A stretch of DNA of 64,000 nt from Zhengitettix transpicula (GCA_037074705.1 CM073590.1:161198746-161262745); one strand, 5' to 3'. Counted from the first letter of the stretch, positions 12,757 to 25,318 are shown. The notes: generated by a model from the sequence alone, not told the origin. Numbers and translations: made by a program.

Positions 12757-13736
12757 AAGTATTAAATAAAACATTACCAATTGTAGAATTTCTGTAGAAA
12801 TACTGAACATCAATAATGTTGCAGACCTTATTTTCTGATATTTTGGAGTTTATTTTACTTTTATTTTGGTCGTTCTTTTGTACAGTGTATTTAAATTAAC
12901 AGTTACTTTTGATGTTTCAACATTGATAAAGGAATAAAATTATAACTAAACTTCTGGTACATATTGTTTTTAGTTTACCAATTGACAGATTTTTGACAAT
13001 AAAAACGTCAGAATATTTTTTTAGTTTTTTACCTTCTTCACTTAGGCACTGTAAAATTTTTACGCCAGTTTTATTTTATGAAATGAAACTACGTACCAAA
13101 GTACGGTTAAACGACTAATTTTCATGCAGCAGGCACAGAGTACACACTTCAGTGACGTAAAATCCTATTTCTCATTTTACATATTTTATATATGCTCTAA
13201 ATTGTACGTCTCTAGGAATATCTGACGCATTGAAACTGAGGTGGAGTTTTGTCGATAACGCAGCAGGTCTTATCGTTCTGAGTTAACTTTACGTTGATAA
13301 CGGTTTCCCATTTATGTGTTTCTAGCTTTATAGATATTGGAAAAGCTGAGTTGAGGTTGTTCCGATTATGTTATTGAAATAATACCATGAAACAACCAAT
13401 GAACTTAACTTATCTCACAGAGGAGGGTAACACAAACTATTCAGCGGAATCTGCCTAATAATAATGACATTCTAAAAGTAATACCGGAAGTCCATGAAAT
13501 TTTCAAACTTAGTGATGTCCAGCGTAAGATAATTTAACTTTTGGTTTCAAAAGTCATTTATTGAATTTGATTCCTCAACACTAATTAGAGTCTGTACAGA
13601 ACACAAATTAAATTATTAATGATTCATCCCTTTAGAAATGTTTCAGTAAATTAAATGTATTGATCGCTAAATAATTCATTATATTTATTCGTTGTAAATA
13701 TAATTTTCGGATTTCAACCCGGGCCAAGTAATAAAA
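12757..13736. other. AT-rich intergenic DNA, nothing recognised
   Basis: No gene or repeat homology was seen. Confidence 0.4.
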
Positions 13737-13843
13737 TTAAGTTTCGACGGCAAGCTCCGCCATCATTATCAGGTTGACAGTCAACCTGATGACGATTCTC
13801 TAAGAAAACCTTCGGGTCAATATATATATATATATATATATAT
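13737..13843. repeat. Motif copy, 23-bp palindrome and TA microsatellite
   Basis: On the minus strand CCTGATAATGATGGCGG and GCCGTCGAAAC form the shared motif seen in the fold-backs, with GGC/GCC stem words. It is followed at 13769-13791 by a near-perfect palindrome (ATCAGGTTGAC / GTCAACCTGAT) and by a pure TA tract at 13821-13843. Confidence 0.55.
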
Positions 13844-14033
13844 TCGTTGTTTGATCGCTCTTCATCACCAATACCGTCGAAAGGTAATGCCTATGTTCCT
13901 ATATTAAGTGGAAGTAAAGTATTAAGCAATTAAAGCCCTAAACGATTATTTCTTACAAAAATAAATTAAAATTATAGTTGTTTTTAGCAGTATATGTGAG
14001 TGGGGAACGTAGGTTTTCCCAGTGTAACTGCTG

Positions 14034-14182
14034 GATAAAGTTTTCTTGGGATAAAGTTTCCAACCGGGTAGCGTCGTTTAATTTCCACAACACTTCACCT
14101 GAAGAAGATGGCGGTGCAAGCCATCGAAACGTTGTAGAAATTAAACGACGCTACCCGGTTGGAATACATGGAAAACTTTATC
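14034..14182. repeat. Long-arm fold-back element with central CTGAAGA...CGAAACG hairpin
   Basis: The left arm 14034-14092 and right arm 14130-14182 are inverted copies. The inner 33 bp (CCAACCGGGTAGCGTCG...CACAAC) differ by one base, and the outer GATAAAGTTTTC also pairs. The 37-nt centre is CACCTGAAGAAGATGGC, a short loop, then GCCATCGAAAC, which itself folds as GATGGC/GCCATC. A transcript would form a nested two-level hairpin. The 86-codon ORF across it (13978-14238) is a by-product. Confidence 0.85.
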
Positions 14183-15563
14183 AAGTATATGTGATAATAG
14201 AAACAGTTGCCCTGTGGAGAACTATACGTCTCGAATAGAACTACAGCAATAAAAAGCAGTTCTGACGTCGAATTACGATCGTGTAAGGTTCTAGTGTTAC
14301 ACTTACAGAGTGCTGAATTACTAAACGGGAAATCTTAGAGCATTTGTAATGTGCTACGGATTCATCATTTAGAGACGCTTAGGTGGTGGGAAAATTACAT
14401 TTGAGGTACGAAATAGAATCGTAGACTTTGTACAAATATACCCAAATATGACGACTTAATTTGGTATGCACCCTAGTAGAAAGTGCTACTGAGGATAAGA
14501 AACAAGGGGAAGGCTACGACTACAGTGTATAAGGCAAATTATTGATGAAAGTTGAGGGAGGTACATGGTGAAAAGACTCTCAAACAAGGGAAATACGGTA
14601 CTTTGCCAAGAAAATTACAGCTTATCCATTCCAGTAATATAAAATGCTTTTTGGCTTGCGGGTTTCTTAATCACGTTTCAGATTAATTATTTACACACAA
14701 CACTGCCATATTCGTGCATTAATATAGATTTAGTTTTATATATGGTGTTCATTTAATAACATGACAAGTTTCAAATACCTAAAATATCAGGCTACAGAGA
14801 TTCTAAAAATGGTGTTCTAGAATACTTTTCGAGGTAATGAACGAATTTACCAGAGAGCTTCTTAATGGCATCAAGGAGCACACTTACAAAAAGAATGCGA
14901 CGAATATATAGGGGAACTCTATATTTGAAATTTATTGACAATGGTGTGTTGAAATGGTGTTCTCATTGTTTTCGTTAGAAAAGAGCAAAGTAGAGACATG
15001 AAATAAAAGTGCAAGCTGAGATAGAAGGTGATCAAAGGAAAGGTAGTTCCAACGTTTCGAGCAGTAAAAAAACTGTTCATCTTCGGGGAAAATAAATGGT
15101 TAAATATCAGAGCCGGGGCACAGGAGTCCCAGCACTACTAAAATCGGCTATCGGAGCTCTTAGCGGAAAATATTGTGTGGTGAAACAGAGTGAAGACAAC
15201 GACAAAACTGCGGAAAGCGTTTGGTTTTTAAAATAGCACGAGATGAAGGGAACAAGATGGAAGGACCGGCTTGGCCTTGGCGCTGCACAGACTGTACGGT
15301 TGGGGGCGGGAATCGATAGTGGCACATGCGTTACGCAGGTCAGGACGGAACTACCCCATACACTACGCAAGAACAGAAAGCTTAGCGTGCGAGCAATTCA
15401 CCACGTTACATCATCATTCGGATCGCAAATTTGATAACAGTCAAACACGAATAAAAATTCCTTTATCAGTTACCGGCTTCCGAGAAATAAAGATCACAAA
15501 GCATGAAGGTAAACATATATAGAGGTAGCGGAAAATTGAATAGTAGCAGAGTCCTTTACAGAA

Positions 15564-15566
<3 letters not shown>
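14183..15566. other. Intergenic DNA with one central-motif copy
   Basis: At 15053-15092 the minus strand carries CCGAAGATGAACAGT, a T-run, then ACTGCTCGAAACGTTGG, another copy of the dispersed motif with ACAGT/ACTG pairing. ORFs at 15107-15522 overlap on both strands in a mildly GC-rich stretch; no product was recognised. Confidence 0.45.

Positions 15567-15605
<39 letters not shown>
15567..15605. repeat. (AT)n microsatellite
   Basis: 39 bp of uninterrupted AT dinucleotide. Confidence 0.98.
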
Positions 15606-15607
<2 letters not shown>

Positions 15608-16019
15608 TATAAGATGTTGGTTCGAAATATAGTCAGCTAAGAAAGAAAAAAATTCTTACATATTTCTATTTTAATATCAACGTAGTACCTATTTAAATAG
15701 GCATACAGTAGATCGCTTTTACAACTTCTTAATACGTTCAGTATAACAATGGTTATAATATACATAACCATTTGTCTTACCTACGATTCATTTATGAGAA
15801 GAAAAGTTTCCTATAATAATTTCTTAAAAAGTAAACAGGAAATAATTACCTGGAGCTAAATCTGGCGAATATGATGTATGTGGAAGGTTAACAAATCGCA
15901 GAACGTGGAGTTTAACAGCAAAAACTGAATTAAGTCTGAAATGTGTATGACAGTGGTGATTATTAACTTTTCCCATGGCCATCTTTGTTTGATAACTTTT
16001 TTTATTCTTTGTTTTTAAT
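15606..16019. other. AT-rich intergenic DNA, nothing recognised
   Basis: No feature was seen between the microsatellite and the family A copies. Confidence 0.4.
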
Positions 16020-16148
16020 GGATTACATGAGGGTAATCCACATGGTGGCTCCCCTTTAATAACATAGGAAGGAATTTGAATAGGGCCCCCGGGCTATGGT
16101 TTAAGGATCCTACCCGGCAATTCACCTAAAAGTGATGCAGGGAAAAAC
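16020..16148 (-). mobile_element. Family A retroposon, 3' fragment (minus)
   Basis: Reading on the minus strand, the fragment covers the family's 3' third, ending with ...GGATTACCCTCATGTAATCC. It is interrupted at 16149 by the poly(T) (that is, minus-strand poly(A)) of the next copy, which suggests that copy inserted into it. Confidence 0.8.
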
Positions 16149-16590
16149 TTTTTTTTAAGGGTAACAGGCTACATGAGGGTAATCCACACAGTGGCAACTC
16201 CCCTTTAATAGCATAGGAAGGGATTTGAAAGGGGGGATGCGGAAGGGTAGAGGAAGGTAGCCAAGGGTTAACTAGGGCCCCCGGCCTATAGTTTAAGGAT
16301 CCTAGCCGGCATTCGCCTAAAAGTAATGCAGGGAAGACCCTAGAAAAACCTGCATCAGGTAGGTCGGGCATTGGGTGCTTGTCCCACGCCCTTCCGATAG
16401 CGGGAGAAGAGTTTGCTGTGGGGTCGCAGCATTTTCTTCTCTGTACCTCGACCAGTTTAGGAGACAGTTGGCCGACTGTTCCAATGGGAACAGCGAATAA
16501 ATCTTACCGTATGCCCAAGATCTGCGACCCCGGAACATACACTTCTCAAAACAGGCCGAGGGGCCTCGGCAAACACCTTGCTTCAATAAT
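16149..16590 (-). mobile_element. Family A retroposon (minus), near-complete 3' two-thirds
   Basis: It begins on the plus strand with a T-run (16149-16156) and AAGGGTAACAGGCTACATGA, then follows the family sequence to CCGAGGGGCCTCGGC near 16558-16572, where similarity stops. It contains all the middle landmarks (CCTAAAAGTAATGCAGG, CTTCCGATAGCGGGAG, CCAATGGGAACAG). Open frames inside (16126-16371, 16317-16586, 16379-16615) are on both strands and match other copies only by descent. Confidence 0.85.
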
Positions 16591-18050
16591 TCAGGGTAAT
16601 GTTCTCTGTTATTAACTGCGAGTTTTTTTCATATAGTCAACGATAATTTCACCATGAACATCCCAGAACACAGTGACGCTTGTGGAATAGTTTTCGCCTC
16701 CGTTCGAAGTACTCCGATTTCGACTCAAGGGTGTAATAATAAATGCACGTTTCGCGAAGTTTTGATTACGTTAACTGTCATCATCTTTGCAAAGACTTTG
16801 CTAGAAGACGATGATAGTGATCATCGAAACGTCGCACATACATTTTTTCACTCGGTTAGAAGCCCGAGAAGATTTTATTCATGCTTTACACTGAGAAAGA
16901 CTGTATTCTTTATTAAATCCACGTTTCACCTACAGTAAAGAGACGTCGAAAAACCCCGTTCAAAGTAGTTTAAAAAGATTTTTGATAAATGTTTATTCGA
17001 CTGTGTTTCAGATAAATTGTTAAAATACGTCGGCTTTTTCAAAGCCAATGTCCGTGTCAAATGTGAACACGATCTACCGATATCTGTGCAATCTCGGCAA
17101 CGTCGCGCATCTTCAATCGGCGATCTTTCCATGTTGCATTGTGGCTTTCTACGATTTTTCTGGGACATGGCAATTGGCGTGGAGGTTCGACTGCGCTCCA
17201 AGTCAACGAACCATTTCTTTACTGTTGAAAACGACGGTACAAAATTAGTTTATTGTCGAACGTAAATCCCTTTTATAGCTGTCGGGATTAAATATTTTAT
17301 ATCGAAATATTTTATATCTGCTCGAACATATTTTTCAGACATTACCTACCTACACCCGTTCGGTTTTCCCGATTACAACAATCAAACAATTAAAACATAA
17401 TTGAAACTGAATAGAAGCCATCTAGAATATTACACTTGATCTACAAATAGTAGAGGAGCCCTTCATCTGTAATTGCGAGAACTTTGCTACAACTCTCGTA
17501 ATGAGATAGTGACGGTTTAGTTGCATATCAGAGGACTAACAGATTCAGACTCTTGAGGGTCCAGCTACTGGCATTCAGCTATCACCAACAATGAGCTATT
17601 CTGCACGTTACTACAAGCAATTTTCTAACTTTTTTCAAAGTGAGAAAAATCACTAAAACTTTTTACAGGGGTTGCAGAAGTTCCGTCATATGGATTGTTA
17701 CGTTGATGCAACTACAGCTTTTACAAAAGGGAATACGGAATGGAATAACCGCTTCGACAAGATCTTTAACTGCCATTTTCTATCGACACTGAATGACGAA
17801 CGATTCAGAATCGGATTATTTCCTATGAAGACGTAAATAATTTTGTAGCTTTAGAAAAGCTTAAGTTAATTTTGTTTATTTTAAAGATACCGACAACAAC
17901 TTGGCATAAAAAATTTCAATTCGAATTCTGATTTCCGTTATCAATGTTGTTCAATCAATTTTTGGATAATTTATGTCAAATTAGTCAACATTACATTACA
18001 CCATAAAACAATCGTAAACAATAGACCGCACAACGTAGGAATTAAATAAT
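16591..18050. other. Intergenic DNA with one motif copy
   Basis: At about 16798-16840 CTAGAAGACGATGATAGTG and ATCATCGAAACGTCGCAC form another copy of the motif with a GATGAT/ATCATC stem. Overlapping ORFs on both strands at 16926-17265 are in a CpG-rich stretch but match no protein I recognise. Confidence 0.4.
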
Positions 18051-18260
18051 GCAGTGATCATTCAGACAAATGACTGTATTCCCCTTAGCTCTGTCCTTGC
18101 ACGTGGAATGGTTTCAGGACAGTCCTGCACACAGAGTTCTATAAATACAAGGCCGATGGAACGCGATTTCCGTGCCAAGCCACATTGTTCGATTCGCAAT
18201 AGCGAGAAAGTTGGGCCTGGGCGGACCCCGGTACGCGTTTATTCGTAGATGTTCACTTTT
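18051..18260. other. CpG-rich island, unknown
   Basis: About 200 bp with many CpGs and higher GC than its flanks. The small ORFs (plus 18054-18248, minus 18114-18377) conflict. It could be a regulatory island or an unrecognised exon. Confidence 0.2.
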
Positions 18261-19759
18261 CGAAAACCATAATGTAGCGGAGTGAGCTCCTAGAACATTC
18301 TTCAAAAATATCTTAATTTCATTCTGCGTTTTCTCTGCGGGATTGACTCCTGGACAAAGGAACTTAGATGCAAACAAATGTATTTAGAAATGTTGGATAT
18401 TCAAAGGGTAAATTACCGAGATTTTGTTTAGGTAATCATTTCCAATTTTTTTAAAAAAAATTAGCAGTTGAAATGAAGTATCTTACAATTTTAGGGTAAC
18501 GCAGCAATGTGGAGGGGGTTGTGGTTGCATGCCCGAGTAACACATGGCCGGAAATATACAGTTAACCCTCAATACAGAAAGCCACAATAGGAGCTCGGAT
18601 GTCCCATGGCTTAAAAGAAAGGTCTCAAAGTAGCGTCGTGGACCCTCGCTCCCTTCCCAACACACAACTCTTGAACAGGTCTTGACAAGAACTTTGCCAC
18701 TTACTGCGTATTAACCTATTAAGCGAAACGACGGTGAGCAAAGTGATGAATACCTGCGCTCTCGACGATACGATGTAGACACTGGGGTACTGCAAACCAC
18801 TTTGTCTCGATGATCTGCTTCGTAACGAAGAAAATTCGTTTCTTGTACTTACAACTAAAAGAACGAACTTCGAATAATACTACAGGGAATACAGATTTGA
18901 CATACTTTCATGAATGGACAATAAGTTTATGAAAGTATTTCCCCTGATTGTGAAATTACCCTCTGAAGGAGCGGTGGAATTTTTTTTTAGCAGCGGATTA
19001 CAAGAATCTACAGATTAGGCAGGTCGTATGTAAAAGTGATGTACGAGTATTGTGACGAACTTAATTTTAAAATAATAGACTGCAAGCAAAAATTGTTTTG
19101 AAAAGTCAGCATGTCACTCTCCTTTACAATAAGAGTATAATCCGAAACATTAAAGAAACCATTCATAGTCGCATGAAAATTGTAACGAAGATATTGGTCA
19201 ATTTAAAAAAACATGAGCGAATCAATAGTTAGGAATAATTTATTTTTATGAGCCGTAGAGGGCGATTAAAAAAGATCGATTAAGTTTTATTTGGTGGTAT
19301 TTCCTGAACGATATTGTATTTGAATTCTATAAATTATATATGTTTATAAACACAATTTAAGTTAATAAATGGACAATGGGAATATCGCATCTAGGCGGAA
19401 GCGTAATCCTTTCACAAACAGTTCAGTTTAAATAAAACAATTATTCCACCGACAATACTCTTCCTCGCTGTAGACAAAACGCTAAACTGACGATGAAATT
19501 CCATAAAGCAGTCGTGGATTATGTTTTGCTATACTCAATCGTTTTTTAAAAATAATATAGTGTTTCAAATAGAATTGTCTTGCTAACAACGGACATTGCT
19601 GGAGTGCTCTAGTAGTATTCGAAACATTAGATTTAATATACCGAATTAACATACAACACACAGTTCAGAAAATATGTTACTTTTTAAATTCCCTTTATTT
19701 CGCTTGCCTGCGTTCAACGCATTAGATGCAGTCATTAACATCAAATGGAATCCACGATT
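18261..19759. other. AT-rich intergenic DNA, nothing recognised
   Basis: There is only a short inverted pair at about 18900-18940 (ACTTTCATGAA / TTATGAAAGT). Confidence 0.4.
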
Positions 19760-19925
19760 AATACGCCTAAAGCAGGGGACAGACCAGGGCTGGAAGTGAC
19801 GTAGGGGCGTATCTGTGTTTATTGTCCCGAGAGGGATGAGATCTTCCCGTCGCCGCCACCGTCTGGAAGACTTCCTCCTCCAGGACTAGAGATAGCGTGT
19901 CGTAATCTTTCCGTGACCTGACACG
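19760..19925. promoter_or_regulatory. GC/CpG-rich block with factor-type motifs
   Basis: A sharply bounded GC-rich block contains TGACGTAG (CRE-like), TGTTTATTGTCC (forkhead-like) and GTCGCCGCCACCG. There is no ORF. The regulatory call is inference from composition and motif words. Confidence 0.2.
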
Positions 19926-21340
19926 ATAATTCAGGACAATTTACTTTCACGTAAAACAGACGAGAGAAAGTCTAAGAATGAATATCAAAATGTTATTATT
20001 TAATTAGTACGCATGAGTCAGATTCACCAAGAATTTAAGTTTATTCTCTGTATATTATGATGTTTCCAAATCAATAATACCTTAAAAGAATCTTAAGAAA
20101 TGAGTTTAGTAAAAATCAGAAAACATTCAATATGCGAACTCTACTAATAAATGCAAAAATCATTACCTTTGCCTTCTTTCTACTAAAAATATTTCAGATC
20201 AAACCAAGAGATCTATTTATTTACTCGTAAAATTATATAATCTTCTCAATGGTGGAAATCAACAAGACTCTGAAAAGTTCAGACAGATGTTAATTTTTAG
20301 AAAAAGGAAAAAACAATTTTGGGAGACAGGACTGAGAAGTGATAAATGAGTTATCGTAGAGACTTAAGAAGAATTCCGTTCATACGGTGATCTACATCAA
20401 TGAAAAAGTCAAGTTATTGTACAACAATTTACTTTCTTACATGTCTGTAATAATTAATAGTTATAGCTGACGTGTTTTATACTTAAAAACCCTGGGTGTT
20501 TTTCTAACACACTCCATATAAAATATTCAAATTGATCAGTTGCTCTATTTCTGTTACTATATATTTTGCTTTACAGAAGCAAACTAGAGTATTAATAATC
20601 GAAACTATTACAGTGGATCTATCTACGTAATAGATGACCAAGGTGAGTAGAGAACATTGTATTTGACAGCAATCTTTGGAACCCTGCCCAGTGAAGAGCT
20701 TTGCGTGATAATTCAAACAAGTTTTGCCGAGTGTGTCTCAGCCAACCACTGCGCTAGTCGCATGGAGCAATTACATTAGTTAAAGACATTTATTAACCTC
20801 ACAATGTGACAGTTAAACCTGACTTGTAAACGACTTGACGGCATCCGTTATTATGCTCAATCCTATTCGTAATATGAGAGACAGAACGGGAGAATAAGAC
20901 AGAGGGTCTTTGTATTCTCACCGGATTCCCTTGGGATACACTTTTCCCAGGATTTCCTGGGTTTATTATTAGTCTCCCAAGCGCTGTAGCATGTAACAGC
21001 ATTAACGGTATTTGGTAATTCCCAAGTTCTTAAGCAAAGACGTGGGCAGACTCAATTCGCAACACTGCGACGAGGCCACTTCCTCCTCAATTCCACAAAC
21101 TTACCTACTGCTTCTTATCTAAAATTTCCCGTTTTTCGTATCTATTGTTAACCGACCTAGGCTATCTTCCCACGAGAATGCATACGAATATTTTTATCTT
21201 GGCACATACATTGCCTATCCGTATTTTAAATTTATTCCGCGAGCCATTTGAAAATAATCTAACCTGAACAGAATTTAAGTCTATTAGTACTCAATGCAAT
21301 TTTAAAGAGGACACTCAAGACGCGTACTGGTTTCACTTTT
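19926..21340. other. Intergenic DNA, nothing recognised
   Basis: No gene or window-internal repeat was found. The minus ORF at 20799-21002 has no identifiable domain. Confidence 0.4.
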
Positions 21341-21880
21341 TTTTAAGGTAACAGGCTACATGAGGGTAATCCACATGGTGGCAACTCCCCTTTAATAGCA
21401 TCGGAACGGATTTGAAAGGGGGAATGCGGAAAGGTAGATGAAGGTAGTCAAGGGTTAACTAAGGCCACCGGGCTATGGTTTAAGGATCCTACCCAGCAAT
21501 TCGCCTAAAAGTGATGCAGGGAAAACCCTAGAAACTGCATCAGGTAGGGGGGGGGGCATTGGGTACTTGTCGCACGCCCTTCCGATGGCGGGAGAGGGGT
21601 TAGCTGTGGGGTCGCAGCTGTCCCATCGCCATGTCTCGACCAGTTTAGGAGGCAGCTGGCCGAATATTCCAATAGGAATAGCGGACAACTCTTACCGTAT
21701 GCCCAAGGTCTGCGACCCCGGAACATACATCTCTCAAAACAGGCCGAGGTGCCTCGGCATATGGAACCTTAGTTCAAAAAAACCAGAGAGATGTGAAGGC
21801 ATCCCCAAAGGTAGCCTCCGCCAGAGCTCTCTCGCAGGCTTCCATCTCTCGTTTTACTTTGTGTGTTGATCGCCTAATAA
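21341..21880 (-). mobile_element. Family A retroposon (minus), near full length
   Basis: It starts with a plus-strand T-run and AAGGTAACAGGCTACATGA and continues through all family landmarks. It passes beyond CCGAGGTGCCTCGGC into the 5' region (GGAACCTTAGTTC...CTCTCTCGCAGGCTTCC), which is also present at 24.6 and 46.9 kb. A run of ten G (21547-21556) replaces the family's TAGGTCGGGCA. No convincing target-site duplication was found. Confidence 0.85.
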
Positions 21881-22239
21881 AGACAACTTCGGAAGGATCC
21901 ATAAACGAGAGATCTAAGAATAGAATTCAAACTTTAATTGCAATGCATTGCGAAACTGTTATTAGGATTTCGTTTGTGGTTAATCTCATTACGTATAGGA
22001 GATATACTAGTTTACAGACTATTCAAAGAAAGCTGATATTCTCAGACATTACTGGCGACTAAAATATTACGCAAAATCCAAAATAGTGAAATCGTTTTAC
22101 TCACAAACATCGAAAAACAACATGGCTCGAACTGAGTGGACACATTTATCTATTCAGCCTCTGGGCTACACTTCTTCTAACGCGTTGGGAATACCAACTG
22201 CAATACTCTGATTTGGAAATAGGTTTTCACGGGTAGCTC
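21881..22239. other. Intergenic DNA, nothing recognised
   Basis: Short stretch without a recognised feature. Confidence 0.4.
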
Positions 22240-22565
22240 GAATCTTTAGTGCGGCATAGCGGGCAGCTGGTCGACCGTGGTCCAGACAAGATTATCGGGA
22301 CGCTGTCACGCCAGAGAGCGTTTCCATGTGCGGATGCAGGTGTCGGGGGAGTACAGGAAATTCCTTCACCGGGAGTCGAAGCCGCAAATAGCATTCGGCG
22401 CGGCGCACGTCATTCGCCCATTATCGCCCGTGTTAGAGCCACAATTCACGCAGTGCTGTGTACACAGCTACTGTCCGCGATTTTATCGACTATAAGTATA
22501 CTCGGCGTCGATTTCAATGTGTTATCACGGGTAACGTGGAAAATAGATTCAAATTCACTGCCCAG
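22240..22565. other. CpG-rich block with two overlapping ORFs
   Basis: About 300 bp, strongly CpG-rich, carrying plus-strand ORFs in two frames (22249-22575, 108 codons; 22277-22495, 72 codons). The protein sequences show no known domain, and low stop density is expected at this GC content. It may be an exon, a promoter island or a recent insertion. Confidence 0.25.
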
Positions 22566-24438
22566 CCGCAATTAAAACACAATGAAGAAAATAAATTAAT
22601 ACTACTACATTAGTCAACGTAGTAAAATCAGATACGTTTGTGCTATGAGATTAAGACCGCACCGCACATAGATAAATCAACGATATATCATTTTTCTCAA
22701 TATCAAGCTGGAAGCAAGTAAGGCATTACCAACAGCAATGTTATAATTACAATAACATTTTACGCCATAGCGTGTTCTTAAACTAACTTCATTTCACTTA
22801 GAAGACCAGAGTGACCGACACTGACGTATAATTTTAATGTTTAAGGCCACTTTTAAAAGTATTCATTTCTGCGAGAATCTTTGGGTGGCACAGACCAGGA
22901 AAACGGAAAAACCAAGTACTGACTTAAATATTTCTGAGAAATGTAGGCGAGCTGGAAGAAGCAAAATAAGCGAATAACAGCAGCTGCTCCTCGTGGTTGA
23001 TTGGCTTTCTAAATAAGAAGTTGCCTACTTTGACGTCAAAATGTCAATGTGATATTTAAATTTGACAACGAGGTTCAAATGATGCTTTTTACTAAATGAG
23101 AAATTGAGAGAATGGTACTGGAGTGGAACATAGGCGATATAAATGGAAAGTCGGAGTCTTTGAGAGAAGGGCGTTCATGTAATATATATGTCGCAAGAGA
23201 ATGAGACAGTTTGTAAGGTTATACAGTTTTCTAGTTTCTCAATTTAAATGCTAAACCTATTTAATTGTTAAAGCTATTACGAAGTGTAAAATGAGCAGAC
23301 TCACATAAATTGCTCCGGATTGATTTGTGAAGCACTGAGAATATATTTACAGAATCTCTTCCACAGAAACATAGAAGTTTACACTAAAAATTAGATAAGG
23401 TAAAAATGTGTGAAAGTATTTAAAATATAGAATGGCAGTGCCAAACACTCCTGTTGAGAATCACAATGTATGCCTTGAAAGTCTAGAAATAGGATCAACA
23501 CAAGAGAATAGAGGCTTCTATCACATATTGTATAGGAGATTATCAATTGCATAAAACGGTAAGGAAATGGCCATATAATTTTTTTAAAATATTCAAACTA
23601 GTTTCATTGTCGTAAGTTAGATAACTTCTATTCTAAGCAGTTATCTAAAACTGAAATGTTACTGATCACACATCAAGTCAGTCGCTGACAGATTTGTGTC
23701 CCAGATAAATAAGTTTAAGATATGCTGAGTGTGAACTAGATAATGTCAACGACACAGTCAGGCACTTAAACCATCACCCTGGCGTGACCGTATTGTCTAA
23801 TTGTAGTTTAATTATATCACAAATCCGCAGTATTTAAAAGTGCAATCCTCTACGTCTATCTAAAAATATTCATTTCTTTTCAGCAACGATAAGACTTAAA
23901 AAAAACAGTAAACTTGGAATACGCCTTTATGGATCCCTGGGCACAGACATTAAAATCAATATTTTCAGCACGCGATTAAGGTATTCCTCCTCAATGTTGA
24001 CGACGGGCTGGAACGTTATCATCTTTGACCAACTAGATTCGATGTGTGGAAAGTAATGAAAGCACAATCAGGAAGAAGATAACGAGCAAAAAATCGAACA
24101 AGTTATAAGTTAAAGGTATTTTAAATTAAAACAAACTGCCCACGGTGAACTTAATTTTACTTGTAGGTGAAAGTAATTGCGATCGATCCATGAAAATTAA
24201 ATTTTAATCCGGAAAGTGCACGTGATATACACAACTCAGCTCACGTAGATACCCTAAAAAAAGTGTAAAACAGTAAATATGTACGTTTTTCGATTTAAAA
24301 TAAACGGATTCAGACGCTCACTATAAATTAAATTAAAATAGAATTGAATAAAAGAGCATTATGCGATACGGATTATTAATATTACTCTCATGGAGAACAT
24401 GAAATAACTTCTTATGAATTAAAGATCTTCACCAAAAT
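22566..24438. other. AT-rich intergenic DNA, nothing recognised
   Basis: No ORF above the noise, repeat or RNA gene was recognised. Confidence 0.4.
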
Positions 24439-24559
24439 ACCCTTGGCTACCTTCCTCTACCCTTCCGCATCCCCCCTTTCAAATCCCTTCCTGTGCTATT
24501 AAAGGGGAGTTGCCACCATGTGGATTACCCTCATGTAGCCTGTTACACTAAAAAAAAAT
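24439..24559 (+). mobile_element. Family A retroposon, short 3' copy
   Basis: It begins TTGGCTACCTTCCTCTACCC and ends CTGTTACACTA plus a run of A. Almost the same internal start point is used by the copy at 43.58 kb, so about 110 bp may be a preferred truncation or a short subfamily. Its A-tail is the insertion site of the next copy. Confidence 0.9.
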
Positions 24560-25132
24560 AATAAGCCAAGGTTGAGGGGACAACGAGTCTGCGAGGGCTA
24601 TTCTCTGGCACGCAGAACCTGCGAGGGATGTTCTCTCGTAGGCAGAACCTTGTAGGAAAGACGGAAGGGACTACCTTTCGGGATGCCTTTTCCTCTCTCC
24701 GTTTTTGAACTAAGGTTCCCATAAGCCGAGGCATCTCGGCCTGTTTTGAGAGGTGTATGTTCCGGGGTCACAGATCTTGGGCATACGGTAAGAGTTGTTC
24801 GCTGTTCCCTTTAGAACAGTCGGCCAGCTGCCTCCTAAACTGGTCGAGGCACGGAGAAGGAAATCTGCGTCCCCTCAGCAAACCCCTCTCCCGCTATTGG
24901 AAGGGCGTGGGACAAGTACTCAATGCCCGACCTACCTGATGTAGGTTTTCTCGTGTTTGTCCTGCATTACTTTTAGGCGAATTCCGGGTAGGATCCTTAA
25001 ACCATATCCCGGGGAGCTTAGTTAACTCTTGGCTCCCTTCCGCATCACCCCTTTCAAATCCCTTCCTATGTTATTAAAGGGGAGTTGTGGATTACCCTCA
25101 TATAGCCTGTTACCCTAAAAAAAATAAGCCAA
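24560..25132 (+). mobile_element. Family A retroposon, full-length copy with target-site duplication
   Basis: AATAAGCCAA occurs at 24560-24569 and again at 25123-25132, directly after the A-tail. This 10-bp duplication defines an insertion of about 553 bp (24570-25122) and fixes the family's 5' end at GGTTGAGGGGACAACGAG. The 5' part contains two related words (GCACGCAGAACCTGCGAGGG and TCGTAGGCAGAACCTTG). No RNA polymerase III A/B boxes or reverse transcriptase are evident, so this looks like a non-autonomous poly(A) retroposon or the 3' end of an unseen LINE. Target: the A-rich tail of the preceding copy. Confidence 0.9.
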
Positions 25133-25286
25133 ATACGTGGCGAAGGATATTGAAAGAACAGACTGCGCAAAAAAACAAACCGATTTAGAAAAGAATTTTT
25201 TGAGATTTTGTAATTAAGAAAACTTTACGATTGATGATTATACGATTTTTCTAATATTTGCTGCTGATTATTGCACCACTCCACTT

Positions 25287-25318
<32 letters not shown>

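Noticed and set aside
14034..14182. A functional hammerhead ribozyme at this fold-back
   Set aside because: CTGAAGA, a stem and GAAAC are present, but no NUH cleavage site with a proper stem I could be placed, and an extra A lies between the core and stem II. It was kept only as a testable resemblance for the whole motif family.
16126..16615. ORFs inside family A copies as conserved proteins
   Set aside because: Similar frames appear in several copies because the DNA is related. Frames lie on both strands and are broken in others, so there is no sign of protein-level selection.
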